64,000 bases of DNA, from positions 820-64,819 of the forward strand of contig NZ_LMPF01000021.1 in the NCBI RefSeq assembly GCF_001424345.1, given 5' to 3'. The notes below the pieces were generated by a model, which did no database searches, was not told the origin of the DNA, and saw nothing but the letters and a program-made list of their open reading frames with translations. Below, piece after piece: positions 25,770 to 35,047 of this stretch. This DNA is from Burkholderia sp. Leaf177 (GTDB lineage: Bacteria; Pseudomonadota; Gammaproteobacteria; Burkholderiales; Burkholderiaceae). Every line of letters starts with the position of its first letter. The stretch's first letter is position 1. The translations under genes were made by a program, and so were the position numbers.

Positions 25770-27071
25770 TTATTCGCTGCTGGTCCATTCCACGTTCGCA
25801 CCCACCGACCGCAGGTTTTCGACAAAACGCGGATGCGCGCGCCGTATCGGCAAGGCGTTGGTGATTTCCGAACGCCCTTCTATGCTCGCGGCGACCATCA
25901 GCAGCGCGATTGCCACGCGGATGATGTACGGGCTTTCCACCTTGGCCGGCGTGAGCGTCAGGCCGCCGAACGTGATCAGCCGGTGCGGATCCGACAAGAA
26001 CACATGCGCGCCGAACTTCGACAACTCGCCGGACCAGCCCATGGCGCCGTCGTAGACCTTGTTCCAGAACATCGCGCTGCCTTCCGCCTTTACGCCGAGC
26101 GCGATGAAAATCGGCAGCAAGTCGACTGGAAGATACGGCCACGGCGCCGCCTCGACCTTGGTCAGGATGTTCTGCGTGAACGGGCGGCGCACGCGCAACG
26201 GGCCATCGCGAACGGTGCGCGACCAGCCGTTGCTGTGCTCCACGTGCACGCCGAATTTGGCGAAGGTCCGGTCGATCAGCGGGAACTGTTCCGGCGCCGT
26301 GTTCTTCACCGCGATGTCACCGCCCGTGATTGCGCCGAGCGCGAGGAACGTCGCGATTTCATGAAAATCCTCGCTGAAGCGGAACTCGCCGCCGCACAGT
26401 TTCTTGCCGCCGGTCACGGTAATGCGCGAGGTCCCGATGCCGTCGATCACCACGCCGAGCATCGAGAGAAAACGGCAGAACTCCTGCACGTGCGGCTCCG
26501 AGGCCGCGTTCACGAGCGACGACGTGCCATTCGCGGACGCAGCGCACAGCACGAAATTTTCAGTGGTGGTGACCGACGCGTAGTCGAACCAATGATGGTT
26601 CGCGGTCATCTGCGACTCGGCGCGAACGATCAGCGAATCCGTCGTGCGTTCAATGCGTGCGCCGAAGCGCTCGAAGACTTCAACGTGCGGATCGATCTCG
26701 CGCACGCCCAGCGTGCAGCCCTTGACGTCGTTTTCCAGACGCGCCACGCCGAAGCGCGCGAGCAGCGGCGGCACCAGCATGATCGACGAACGCATTTCTT
26801 CCGGGAGCCGGTGTTCGACCGGATCGAAACGCGTGGCGTGATGGTGAAGTTGCAGGACGCCGGTCGCGAAGTCCATCGATACGCTGCTGCCGAGCATGCG
26901 GAAAATATCGAGGATCTTCTTGACGTCGGTGATTTCCGGGACGCCGACAAGGCGCAAAGGCTGGTCGGAAAGGAGGGTGGCGCAGAGGATGGGCAGGACG
27001 GCGTTCTTGTTGGCGGACGGGGTGATTTCACCGCGCAGGGGAAGGCCGCCGTGGACGATCAGATTGGACAT
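25770..27071 (-). CDS. murA: UDP-N-acetylglucosamine 1-carboxyvinyltransferase (MurA) paralogue
   Basis: A 433-residue enolpyruvyl transferase of the EPT/RTPC fold, which adds enolpyruvate from PEP to UDP-GlcNAc as the first committed step of peptidoglycan. SANKNAVLPILCATLL holds the conserved Lys22-Asn23 pair, MRSSIMLVPPLLARFG follows, and KGCTLGVREIDPH carries the fosfomycin-reactive Cys (C119 here). The start at 27071 gives MSNLIVHGGLPLRGEITPS; an upstream in-frame start at 27098 is less likely. In Burkholderiales the housekeeping murA usually sits near the his and mla genes; none is here, so this is probably a second copy. Confidence 0.85.
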   Translation of the reverse strand: MSNLIVHGGLPLRGEITPSANKNAVLPILCATLLSDQPLRLVGVPEITDVKKILDIFRMLGSSVSMDFATGVLQLHHHATRFDPVEHRLPEEMRSSIMLVPPLLARFGVARLENDVKGCTLGVREIDPHVEVFERFGARIERTTDSLIVRAESQMTANHHWFDYASVTTTENFVLCAASANGTSSLVNAASEPHVQEFCRFLSMLGVVIDGIGTSRITVTGGKKLCGGEFRFSEDFHEIATFLALGAITGGDIAVKNTAPEQFPLIDRTFAKFGVHVEHSNGWSRTVRDGPLRVRRPFTQNILTKVEAAPWPYLPVDLLPIFIALGVKAEGSAMFWNKVYDGAMGWSGELSKFGAHVFLSDPHRLITFGGLTLTPAKVESPYIIRVAIALLMVAASIEGRSEITNALPIRRAHPRFVENLRSVGANVEWTSSE

Positions 27072-27297
27072 GTATGAGTGCCGGGCGTTGGAGAGCAAGG
27101 CGCATATGATGCCACCGCGTGTAACGTTTGCCTTTACTGCAGGGTCAATTTCGGTGCGGCTGTCGGCGCCGCACGACAGCGAGCGTCGCTTTTAGGAAAA
27201 CTTAACCGTCCCTATTTTCCTTCGATCGCGGTTGTGCGGCCGGTGCAAATCGCGCTCAGAACAATCGCAAAATGCTCCGAGGGCGGTATCATGCAAG

Positions 27298-27313
27298 CTG
27301 TATATGCATACAG
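27298..27313 (+). promoter_or_regulatory. LexA (SOS) box
   Basis: CTGTATATGCATACAG is a near-perfect palindrome matching the CTGT-N8-ACAG LexA operator used by gamma- and betaproteobacteria. Its last base is five bases before the ATG of the FAN1-type nuclease gene. The position suggests it overlaps the transcription start and blocks it until DNA damage removes LexA. Confidence 0.8.
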
Positions 27314-27318
27314 TGATC

Positions 27319-28998
27319 ATGAGCGATCCGACATCTTCGGAACCGGCGGATTTCCAGCGCCGGTTTTACTACTTGCTGAATTTCGAGCGCGCGCTTGAAT
27401 GGCTCGCGGATCGTTACGACGATCTCTGGGCGAAAGACGAGCGCGATTTCCTGCGCGAGTTTCCGGCTTTGCCGCTGGCGTCGCGCGCGCTGCTGGTTCG
27501 CATGCTGATGCGCGTGGGGCCGTTTTTTCGTGCAAGCAAACTGCTCTACGATGAAATCGGCTGCCCCCTCGAAGCACTCGCGCCGCTTGGCACGCTCGGC
27601 TGGGTAGACACGAACCCGCCGCTTACCCTCGATGAAATCTTCAGCCTTCACACCAAGCCCGAACTCAGGAACATCTTCTCGCTGACTCCATCGGCGGCGG
27701 CTGCACGAAAGTCCGAACTGCGTGAATCACTCTCTTCAACGCATGCTGGAACGCGGATTTATGGCGAATGGCATCCGGGCGCGGCCGATGTCGTCATGCG
27801 GCTGAATTTGACCAGCTTGTGCGAGCGCTTGAGGCTGATGTTCTTCGGCAACTTGCGGCAAAGCTGGGCTGAGTTCGTGCTCGCGGATCTCGGGATCGTG
27901 CGGTATGAGCGCGTTTTGCTCGAACGGTCGTCGCGCGCGTTCCAGACTCGTGGGGATATCGACGTGTTCCTGGCGGTGCATGCGTATCGCGAGATGCTCG
28001 ATACCATCGACGATCTGCCGTCCATCGAATCCATGATTCCCGAGATCGAAGCGTTGCCGTGCGATCACGGATGGCTCGATCAACGGCGGCAAAAATTGTT
28101 GTATCGAGTAGGGCAATATTGCGAGCGGTTGCGTCACTGGGATACCGCGTTGACCGCGTACCGTGCCTGCGCGTTTCCGGGCGCGCGGCACAGGCGCATG
28201 CGGGCGCTGGAACAGGCTGGTTTCCACGACGATGCCCATACCCTGGCGCTCCAGGCGCTCAGCGCTCCAGAGAGCGAGGAGGAGGCCCAACGCGTCGCGC
28301 GCATGCTGCCGCGCCTTCAGCGCAAGCTCGGGCTTCCTGTCGAGGTCGTGAGGAGGCCGCGCACGGTTGAGCGTATCGATGTCCTCTTGCCCTTGCCGTC
28401 CGAACCGGCATCGGTCGAGATAATCGTTCGCGATGCACTCAGCGAGCCCGGCGCGGGCGTGCATTATGTCGAGAACATGCTGATCAATTCGCTCTTCGGG
28501 CTGCTCTGCTGGGACGCCATTTTCTTGCCGCTGCCGGGCGCGTTTTTTCATCCGTTCCAGCGTGGTCCCGCCGATCTCCATTCCCCCGGCTTTCACACCG
28601 CACGGCGCGATGCGTTCGACCAATGTCTTTCGTTACTCGATACCGCGCAGCACGAGCATGTGATCCGCTCGGCGTTTGTATCGAAGGCGGGAGTTCAATC
28701 ACCCTTCGTTCACTGGGGAATGCTGACGAACGAACTGCTGGAGCAGGCGCTCCTGTGTCTGCCTGCCGCGCACATGAAGTTATGGTTTTGCAGGCTATTG
28801 CAGGACGTTGGCGCGAACCGCACGGGCTTTCCGGACCTGATTCGCTTCTGGCCGGAGCAAAAGCGCTACGAAATGATCGAGGTCAAAGGTCCGGGCGACC
28901 GTTTGCAGGACAACCAGACGCGCTGGCTTGCATACTGCGCCGCACACGATATGCCGGTGCGGGTGGTGCATGTGAAGTGGGCGGAAGCGCACCGTTGA
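27319..28998 (+). CDS. FAN1-type structure-specific nuclease with VRR-NUC domain
   Basis: A 559-residue bacterial homologue of Fanconi-associated nuclease 1. FAN1 cuts branched DNA (5' flaps, cross-linked forks) during interstrand cross-link repair. The C-terminal VRR-NUC (PD-(D/E)xK) active site is complete: GFPDLIRF gives D506, and EMIEVKGPGDRLQDNQ gives E521 and K523, with an upstream acidic helix HYVENMLINSLFGLLCWD. The N-terminal part resembles the SAP-like and TPR-type helical arrangement of bacterial FAN1. The start at 27319 (MSDPTSSEPADFQRRF) is chosen because it begins the alignable region; an in-frame ATG at 27304 lies inside the LexA box. An SOS-controlled repair nuclease is the natural reading. 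Confidence 0.9.
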   Translation: MSDPTSSEPADFQRRFYYLLNFERALEWLADRYDDLWAKDERDFLREFPALPLASRALLVRMLMRVGPFFRASKLLYDEIGCPLEALAPLGTLGWVDTNPPLTLDEIFSLHTKPELRNIFSLTPSAAAARKSELRESLSSTHAGTRIYGEWHPGAADVVMRLNLTSLCERLRLMFFGNLRQSWAEFVLADLGIVRYERVLLERSSRAFQTRGDIDVFLAVHAYREMLDTIDDLPSIESMIPEIEALPCDHGWLDQRRQKLLYRVGQYCERLRHWDTALTAYRACAFPGARHRRMRALEQAGFHDDAHTLALQALSAPESEEEAQRVARMLPRLQRKLGLPVEVVRRPRTVERIDVLLPLPSEPASVEIIVRDALSEPGAGVHYVENMLINSLFGLLCWDAIFLPLPGAFFHPFQRGPADLHSPGFHTARRDAFDQCLSLLDTAQHEHVIRSAFVSKAGVQSPFVHWGMLTNELLEQALLCLPAAHMKLWFCRLLQDVGANRTGFPDLIRFWPEQKRYEMIEVKGPGDRLQDNQTRWLAYCAAHDMPVRVVHVKWAEAHR

Positions 28999-29027
28999 AG
29001 CGCACTGCTGACGATTCCCAACCGTTA

Positions 29028-29063
29028 AGGATTTCCCTAAGGCAAGACCAGGATTTCCTTAAG
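29028..29063 (+). promoter_or_regulatory. Direct repeat AGGATTTCC(C/T)TAAG, possible activator sites
   Basis: AGGATTTCCCTAAG (29028-29041) and AGGATTTCCTTAAG (29050-29063) are spaced 22 bases apart start to start, two helical turns, and lie 32 bases before the ATG at 29095. A matching inverted copy is found beyond the response-regulator gene at 34510. Two-turn spacing on the same face of DNA is typical of tandem dimers of NarL-type regulators. Confidence 0.45.
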
Positions 29064-29094
29064 CGTTTTCGAGGGTTTCCCGATTTCGCCAAGC

Positions 29095-29496
29095 ATGATC
29101 GCGCTCTACGATCATGACACCCATGACTTCGTTTTGCGCGTGATGATGAGTGCCGATCTATTCAACCATAGAACTGCGTCGGAACAGATCGAAGGCATTT
29201 GTCTGCGTTTGTTCGACACCTGGTGCGAAACCAGAAATCTCACGCCGCTTGCATTTCTGATGCACTGCTGGCCGTTGATCACGGTAGAGACGTCGTCGCT
29301 CAAACATCTCTCCAATACCCTGGGCGAACTGCGCAGATCACATGGCGCGGCGGTCGGCGTTTATGAAGCGGGCTTGCTATTGGAACTGGAAGAACGCATT
29401 GAAGAGATGCGGCTACACGCAACAGGCGCAAGCGATGAGCGCATCGACCGCATGTGGGTCAACTCGAAAGTCGAGCAATTGTGCCGTTTGAATTGA
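29095..29496 (+). CDS. Hypothetical 133-residue protein
   Basis: A rightward frame between the FAN1-type gene and the phosphorelay operon. It has a helical, Leu-rich and slightly acidic composition (HLSNTLGELRRSHGAAVG, LLELEERIEEMRLHA) with no signal peptide or membrane segment. I recognise no family. The ribosome site is poor; an ATG at 29143 (MSADLFNHRTASEQIEG) is an alternative start. The repeat just upstream suggests regulated expression, perhaps by the adjacent NarL-type regulator. Confidence 0.6.
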   Translation: MIALYDHDTHDFVLRVMMSADLFNHRTASEQIEGICLRLFDTWCETRNLTPLAFLMHCWPLITVETSSLKHLSNTLGELRRSHGAAVGVYEAGLLLELEERIEEMRLHATGASDERIDRMWVNSKVEQLCRLN

Positions 29497-29664
29497 AGCA
29501 TATGGGTTGAAGCATCGCGACTCATAAATAATTAAGTACTCGGTACATTCTCACGACCTCGACTCGTTTTCCAGAATGGTTTTTCCGTGCACTCGTCTCG
29601 TTAGACCCGCGCTATTGGAGAGCGCAAAATACGCGAGTCTAGAACTCAGGCGGGTCCGGAAAAT

Positions 29665-31830
29665 ATGGCGCTCAATTCGTTTGGCGGACTGTGGTATTCG
29701 GTCGAGCGCCACCGCAGCAGTGTCGTGTTACGGCTGCTTGGAATCGTCGTCCTCTTCAGTTGCATGGTGACGCTGACGCTCACCGCATTGCAGCTTTATC
29801 GCGACTATGACCGGGGCATGGCAATCATTGAAAGCAGGCTCGCGGAGATCAATGAGAGTTATCGTGGAAGTCTGGGCGAGGCGTTATGGCGCCTGGACCG
29901 TCCGCAACTCGAACTGCAACTCGACGGCATTCTTCATCTGCCCGATATCCGCATTGCCGAAGTCACCGAGATCATCGCAAGCGACACATCCATGGTCGTC
30001 GCCGCCGGCGAACGCACGCTGGGTCCGGTGATCGTGCGCAGCTTTCCGGTGGTGTATCGCGTTCAAGGCCATGAGGAAATGATCGGCACGTTGAAAGTGG
30101 AAGCAACGCTCGCGAACCTGTACAGCGAGTTGTATAAAACCGCGCTCGTCATCTTGTTGAGCCAGGCCGCGAATACGTTCCTCGTATCGCTTTTCACGTT
30201 CTACATTTTTTCGCGTCTCGTCACACGGCATCTGGCGGCAGTGGCGCGGCGCGTGGAGAGCTATGACTTCCGGCAGGCGCCGCAAGCGTTCGCGCTGCAA
30301 CGCAAAGCGCCGCGTCATCCGGACGAACTCGAGCGCGTGGTGGTTTCGTTCGATGCCATGTCGGCGCGGCTTCATCGTGCTTATGTCGATGAACGCGAAG
30401 CCGCCGAAGGCCGCGAAGCGCGCCATGCGGCGGAAGCGGCGAATCGCGCGAAGTCCGAGTTCATTGCCAACATGAGCCACGAATTGCGCACGCCGCTCAA
30501 CGGCATTCTCGGCTACGCGCAGGTGCTGAGCCGCGACACGAGCCTGAACGAGCGCCAGCGCGACGGACTCGGCGTGATCCAGCGCAGCGGCGAACATTTG
30601 CTGGCCTTGATCAACGACGTCCTGGACATCGCGAGGATCGAGGCGGGCAAGGTGCCGTTCGATATTGTCGCGGTGCCGGTTGCCGGACTGCTGAACGACA
30701 TCCGCGAGATCATCGGCGTGAAGGCCGAGCAGAAAGACCTCGTGTTCGTATGCAATGCCGCGCCGAATGCACCCGAAGCCGTCCGCGCCGATGAACGGCG
30801 CCTGCGCCAGGTGCTGCTCAATCTCCTTGCGAACGCTGTGAAGTTCACGGACCACGGCAGCGTGAGTTTGCGGGTGGCAATGCTCGTGGACGGGCGCGTC
30901 AGATTTACGGTGGAAGATACGGGCATTGGAATCGGCGAAGCACAACGCGAACTGATTTTCGAGCCTTTCGAGCAAACCGGCGACGAACAAAGACAGCGCG
31001 GCGGCGCGGGGCTCGGCCTTGGCATCAGCCGGCAACTGATGCGTGCGATGGGCAGCGAGATCTTTGTCGAGAGCCGCAAAGGCGAGGGGAGCACGTTCTG
31101 GTTCGAGCTCGATACAGCCACGCCTTTCCTGGCCGTTGCGCAAGCAGCGGCGGTGCCTGCGCGATTGATCACGGGTTATGCAGGCGCACGCAAAACGGTG
31201 CTTGTGATTGACGACGCGCCGACCAATCGGGCGGTCGCGGTGGCCATGCTGTCGCATGCCGGTTTCGTGATGCAGGAAGCCGAGAGCGGCGCGGAGGCGG
31301 TCGAAATCGCTCAGCGGACAACGCCGGATCTCGTTCTCACCGATGTCATCATGGGCAGCATGGACGGGCTTCAGACCATCCGTCGCCTGCGTCTTTTGCC
31401 GGGGTTGAGTGAAGTTCCGGTCATCGCAATGTCGGCGAGTCCGTCCGGTGGCGACGAACAGCGCAGTCTCGCCGCAGGCGCAAATGCGTTTGTCGTCAAG
31501 CCGCTTCATCTCGACACGCTGCTGCAGAAGATTGCTTCGGTGATATCGATAGAGTGGATCTACGCGCCAACGCCAATAGTCGAGGCCGCCGAAATTAGCA
31601 GTTTGTCAATGCAGTATCTGCCGTTGCCGCACGATGAGCTCGAAACATTGCATCGGCTGGCGCGGCAGGGAAACATGCGTGAAATCGTGTTGTGGGCAGA
31701 ACGCATCTCGCATCTCGATGCACGCTACGGCGCGTTCGCGGCGGAGTTGCGCGCGCTGGCGAAGGGTTATCGGACGAAGGCGATCGTGCAAATCGTGGAA
31801 CAGCATCTGGAGGGGAGACACACGTCATGA
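29665..31830 (+). CDS. Hybrid sensor histidine kinase with C-terminal receiver domain
   Basis: A 721-residue membrane kinase and first gene of a three-gene phosphorelay. Two transmembrane helices (about residues 22-45 and 160-185) flank a periplasmic sensor domain, followed by a HAMP-like linker. The kinase core has the H-box [17 protein letters not shown] (H272), an N-box, and the G-boxes DTGIGIG and [12 protein letters not shown]. The receiver domain has [18 protein letters not shown] and the phosphoacceptor Asp in LVLTDVIMG (D560). The last 80 residues form the helical tail common after receivers in such kinases. The next gene overlaps its stop by four bases. Confidence 0.93.
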   Translation: MALNSFGGLWYSVERHRSSVVLRLLGIVVLFSCMVTLTLTALQLYRDYDRGMAIIESRLAEINESYRGSLGEALWRLDRPQLELQLDGILHLPDIRIAEVTEIIASDTSMVVAAGERTLGPVIVRSFPVVYRVQGHEEMIGTLKVEATLANLYSELYKTALVILLSQAANTFLVSLFTFYIFSRLVTRHLAAVARRVESYDFRQAPQAFALQRKAPRHPDELERVVVSFDAMSARLHRAYVDEREAAEGREARHAAEAANRAKSEFIANMSHELRTPLNGILGYAQVLSRDTSLNERQRDGLGVIQRSGEHLLALINDVLDIARIEAGKVPFDIVAVPVAGLLNDIREIIGVKAEQKDLVFVCNAAPNAPEAVRADERRLRQVLLNLLANAVKFTDHGSVSLRVAMLVDGRVRFTVEDTGIGIGEAQRELIFEPFEQTGDEQRQRGGAGLGLGISRQLMRAMGSEIFVESRKGEGSTFWFELDTATPFLAVAQAAAVPARLITGYAGARKTVLVIDDAPTNRAVAVAMLSHAGFVMQEAESGAEAVEIAQRTTPDLVLTDVIMGSMDGLQTIRRLRLLPGLSEVPVIAMSASPSGGDEQRSLAAGANAFVVKPLHLDTLLQKIASVISIEWIYAPTPIVEAAEISSLSMQYLPLPHDELETLHRLARQGNMREIVLWAERISHLDARYGAFAAELRALAKGYRTKAIVQIVEQHLEGRHTS

Positions 31831-33863
31831 GCGAGATTGCAGCGGTTGCAGTCGAGGCGCCGGCGGTCCTGATCGTGGACGACATGCCCGCGAACCTGAG
31901 CGTCATGGTGGAGAGCCTGGAGGATCAGGGGTATCGCGTGCTGGTCGCGCTCGACGGGCTCGAAGCACTGGAACGCGCAGCGTTCTCGCAGCCCGACCTG
32001 ATCCTGCTCGACGTCAAGATGCCCGGTATCGATGGCTACGAAACCTGCCCGCGGCTCAAGGCGAACAGCGATACGAACGACATCCCCGTGATCTTCATGA
32101 CGTCCATGTCCGCCGCCGCCGATGTAGTCGAAGGGCTTGCGGCGGGCGGCGTGGATTACGTCACGAAACCCATTCGCGTCGATGAAGTGGTCGCCCGCAT
32201 CGGCACGCATTTGTCGCTGCGTGCGCTGCAGGCGCAACTGGTCGCGCGCAATCTGCAATTGCAGCATGAGATAGCGGTGCGTGAGGAAACCGAGCGCAAG
32301 CTGTGCGAGGCACGCGATGAACTCGAAGCGCGCGTCGCTCAACGCACCGACGAACTCGCGCGCGCCAATGCGAACCTGAATCTGGAGATCATCGAGCGCA
32401 AGGGCGTCGAGGTGCGTCTGAAGGAGAGCGAGGCGCGCTTTCGGGCGATCGTCGAAACGAGTCCGGTGCCGCTTTGCATCACCTCCATGCCGGACGGCAA
32501 GATTCTCTACATGAACCAGCCGTTTCGAGCGCTCTTCGCTCTGGATGTCGGGCAGGCGACCGGCAATATCGTCGACTATTACGGAATGCCCAACGAGCGC
32601 GATCCGGTCGTATGTACATTGCAAAACGACGGCAATCTGCATAACGCTGAACTGCGTTTCCGGCGGCCCGACGGCACGTCGTTCTGGGCCGTGGCGAATG
32701 CGCGCGTGGCGACCTACGACGACGTTCCCGCCATCTATGTTGGCCTCTACGACATCACCGCGCGCAAGGCCGCCGACGAGAAATTGCGGGCGAGCGAAGC
32801 GAGCCTTGCGAACGCGCAGCGCCTTGCGCGTCTTGGCGACTGGGCGTGGGATAGTGCGCGCGGTCTCACGCACTGGTCCTCCGAGATCTACCGCATCCTG
32901 GGCGTGGCGTGCTCGCAGGTGAGGCCGTGTTACAACGCTTATCTGGCGAAGGTCCATCCCGATGACCATGCCGCCGTCAGACGCGCGGTGCGTGTGCTGG
33001 TGTGCAAGCGGCAGCCGTTCGGCATCGATCACCGGATTGTCGGACCCGACGGCGCCATGCGGATCGTGCGGCTGCAGGCAGAACACGTGGAAGGGCGCGA
33101 GGGAGAACCGTGGGGCATTGTCGGAACGGTGCAGGACATCACCGAGCGCAAGCGCACTGAAGAAGAACTGCTCGCGTCGCGGGAGCGTTTGCGCGAACTG
33201 TCGGCGTATCTGGAAGCGATTCGCGAGGAGGAAAGGCGGCGCATCGCCATGGAGATCCACGACGAACTCGGGCAGGTGTTGACCGCGCTGAAAATGGATG
33301 TCGCGTTGCTGAAGATGCGTCTCGTCGCCGATGCAAACACGCGGCCTGATAACAATCCCGAAGCCACGCGAAAGATCGACGATATCCGCGAGTTGGTCGA
33401 GAAGACGATCTGGATGGTGCGCAACGTCGCAAGCCATTTGCGGCCTGCTGCGTTGAATTTCGGCGTTGTATCAGCGCTCGAATGGCTTGCGGAAGACTTC
33501 GCGCGGCGCAACGGCATGCCGTGCCAACTCGTCGTGCGCGGCGGCGAACCCGTGCTCGCGGATGCGTTCTCAACTGCCGTGTTCCGCATCGTCCAGGAAT
33601 CGCTGACGAACGTATCGCGGCATGCGGGCGCGTCCCGCGTGACCGTCACGCTGGTCAGCAGCAGCGTCGCTCTGGATCTGCGCGTAAGCGACGACGGCAA
33701 AGGCTTCGACGCCGATTCCGCGCAAGGCGGTTATTCGTATGGACTGCTCGGCATGAGCGAACGCGCGAGGCTGATTGGCGGGACGCTGCAGATAGACAGC
33801 GCGCCGGGCGCGGGAACCATGGTATCGATTCATTTACCGCTCGATGGCGGACGGGAACAATGA
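31827..33863 (+). CDS. Receiver-PAS-PAS-histidine kinase (HisKA_3 type)
   Basis: A 678-residue soluble protein. The N-terminal receiver has [13 protein letters not shown] and D62 in LLDVKMPG. A coiled coil (about 135-200) leads to two PAS domains, then the NarX/DesK-type kinase core with [17 protein letters not shown] (H478) and a C-terminal HATPase with SDDGKGFD and [14 protein letters not shown]. The start ATG overlaps the previous stop (ATGA), with AGGGGAG upstream. It can receive phosphate from the hybrid kinase on its receiver and pass phosphate to the NarL-type regulator encoded next, so it is an intermediate node in the relay. Confidence 0.93.
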   Translation: MSEIAAVAVEAPAVLIVDDMPANLSVMVESLEDQGYRVLVALDGLEALERAAFSQPDLILLDVKMPGIDGYETCPRLKANSDTNDIPVIFMTSMSAAADVVEGLAAGGVDYVTKPIRVDEVVARIGTHLSLRALQAQLVARNLQLQHEIAVREETERKLCEARDELEARVAQRTDELARANANLNLEIIERKGVEVRLKESEARFRAIVETSPVPLCITSMPDGKILYMNQPFRALFALDVGQATGNIVDYYGMPNERDPVVCTLQNDGNLHNAELRFRRPDGTSFWAVANARVATYDDVPAIYVGLYDITARKAADEKLRASEASLANAQRLARLGDWAWDSARGLTHWSSEIYRILGVACSQVRPCYNAYLAKVHPDDHAAVRRAVRVLVCKRQPFGIDHRIVGPDGAMRIVRLQAEHVEGREGEPWGIVGTVQDITERKRTEEELLASRERLRELSAYLEAIREEERRRIAMEIHDELGQVLTALKMDVALLKMRLVADANTRPDNNPEATRKIDDIRELVEKTIWMVRNVASHLRPAALNFGVVSALEWLAEDFARRNGMPCQLVVRGGEPVLADAFSTAVFRIVQESLTNVSRHAGASRVTVTLVSSSVALDLRVSDDGKGFDADSAQGGYSYGLLGMSERARLIGGTLQIDSAPGAGTMVSIHLPLDGGREQ

Positions 33864-34492
33864 TCAGTATTTTTATCGCCGATGACCACGCCATCGTAAG
33901 AAGCGGACTCAAGCAGATCGTTGCGACCACGACCGATATCCAGGTGGTCGGCGAAGCGGCGCACGGCGCCGACGTGGTGGACAAGCTGCGAGCGTGTCAA
34001 GTAGACCTCCTGATGCTCGACATGACCATGCCGGGCATCAGCGGTATGGACCTGATTCGGCGTGTACGTGCCGAGCAACCGGCGTTGCCCATACTCGTGC
34101 TGAGCATTCACAACGAAGGGCAGGTCGTATCGCGCGCGTTGCGTGCGGGCGCGACCGGTTACGTCACGAAAGACAGTGACCTCGAGGTGCTGCTCGCGGC
34201 CATTCGCAAGCTCGCGGCGGGTGGACGGTTCATCGATCCGAAGCTCGTGGACGCGATTGTCTTCGATGCTCCGTCCAACGATGGTCCACCGCACGAGATC
34301 CTGTCGGATCGCGAATTCCAGGTGTTGCAAATGCTGGCGGCGGGCAGCAGCATCAACGATATTGCCGATGCCCTGTCGCTTAGCGCCAAGACAATCAGCA
34401 CGCACAAGATGCGCCTCATGCAGAAGCTCGGACTGAACAATAATTCGGAAATGATCCGATACGCGGTGAGGCACGGGCTGGTCACGGAATAA
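33860..34492 (+). CDS. NarL/FixJ-type response regulator
   Basis: A 210-residue two-domain regulator. The receiver has IFIADDHAIVRSGLKQIV and the phosphoacceptor D54 in LMLDMTMPG, with Lys in GYVTKDS. The C-terminal LuxR-type helix-turn-helix reads LSDREFQVLQMLAAG, then INDIADALSLSAKTISTHK. Its ATG overlaps the stop of the kinase gene by four bases, so all three genes are translated together. Palindromes of the AGGATTTCC type just beyond its stop and before 29095 are candidate targets. Confidence 0.95.
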   Translation: MISIFIADDHAIVRSGLKQIVATTTDIQVVGEAAHGADVVDKLRACQVDLLMLDMTMPGISGMDLIRRVRAEQPALPILVLSIHNEGQVVSRALRAGATGYVTKDSDLEVLLAAIRKLAAGGRFIDPKLVDAIVFDAPSNDGPPHEILSDREFQVLQMLAAGSSINDIADALSLSAKTISTHKMRLMQKLGLNNNSEMIRYAVRHGLVTE

Positions 34493-34509
34493 CGATCGAC
34501 TCAGCCGTG

Positions 34510-34523
34510 TCAGGAAATCCTGA
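34510..34523. promoter_or_regulatory. Palindrome TCAGGAAATCCTGA, possible response-regulator site
   Basis: A perfect 14-base palindrome, 18 bases beyond the response-regulator stop. Related sequences ATCAGGAATC (34530 onward) and GGGGAAAATCC follow within 40 bases. The core is the reverse of the AGGATTTCC repeat at 29028-29063. A 69-residue gene starts about 190 bases downstream. Confidence 0.4.
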
Positions 34524-34710
34524 TAGCAGAATCAGGAATCACCTAGGGGAAAATCCGCTTCCGCCGACTGGCGAATCGACGTTGGGTGTCTAACATGGAG
34601 CTATATGAAACGATGCGTGCACGCGTGCTAAGCGCGGTGCGTAGCTCGCATTTCAGCGGCATATCCCTGTTCCGTTCACAACGTCGCCCCGGCAAGCTTG
34701 CGGAGATCTC

Positions 34711-34920
34711 ATGGCCATCCCATCTGTAGTGGCTGAAGAGCTGTTGCTCGTTGATCTGAAGGAATGGATAAGCCTCTGGTACGAACGCGCGGTGGCGGCG
34801 AATTTCATACACCCGCCATTTCGGCTCGACGACCCGACCGCTGAGCGTTTGCAAGGATATTTTGAAGTCGGCTTGAGTCCCGACGATGCCGTGCTGGCAT
34901 TTTTCTGCGTCATGCATTGA
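34711..34920 (+). CDS. Hypothetical 69-residue protein
   Basis: A small gene with a textbook ribosome site (GGAG five bases before ATG) and a strong terminator after it. The product is acidic and hydrophobic (EELLLVDLKEWISLWYER, then FRLDDPTAERLQGYFEVGL), without a signal peptide, and ends CVMH. I know no function. It is monocistronic and close to the palindrome cluster beyond the response-regulator gene, so it may be one of that regulator's targets. Confidence 0.7.
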   Translation: MAIPSVVAEELLLVDLKEWISLWYERAVAANFIHPPFRLDDPTAERLQGYFEVGLSPDDAVLAFFCVMH

Positions 34921-34984
34921 GCGCGCGCGAATCCCGCTGACCGTCTCTCAGTTCTAGCCCATCCCCTCGGAAGCTAGAATTTTC

Positions 34985-35014
34985 AAGCGCCATGTTCGCA
35001 TGGCGCTTTTTTTT
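34985..35014 (+). terminator. Rho-independent terminator with TTCG tetraloop
   Basis: AAGCGCCATG and CATGGCGCTT form a perfect 10-bp stem closed by TTCG, followed by a run of eight T (the last two stem bases included). It ends the transcript of the 69-residue gene. Confidence 0.92.
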
Positions 35015-35047
35015 CGCATGGCAACGCGGATAGGTTGCGGTAATGAG

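Noticed and set aside
29884..33437. Two long minus-strand frames (541 and 556 codons) opposite the kinase genes
   Set aside because: Low-complexity Arg/His/Gln composition; the plus-strand kinases have intact H, N, G and receiver motifs.
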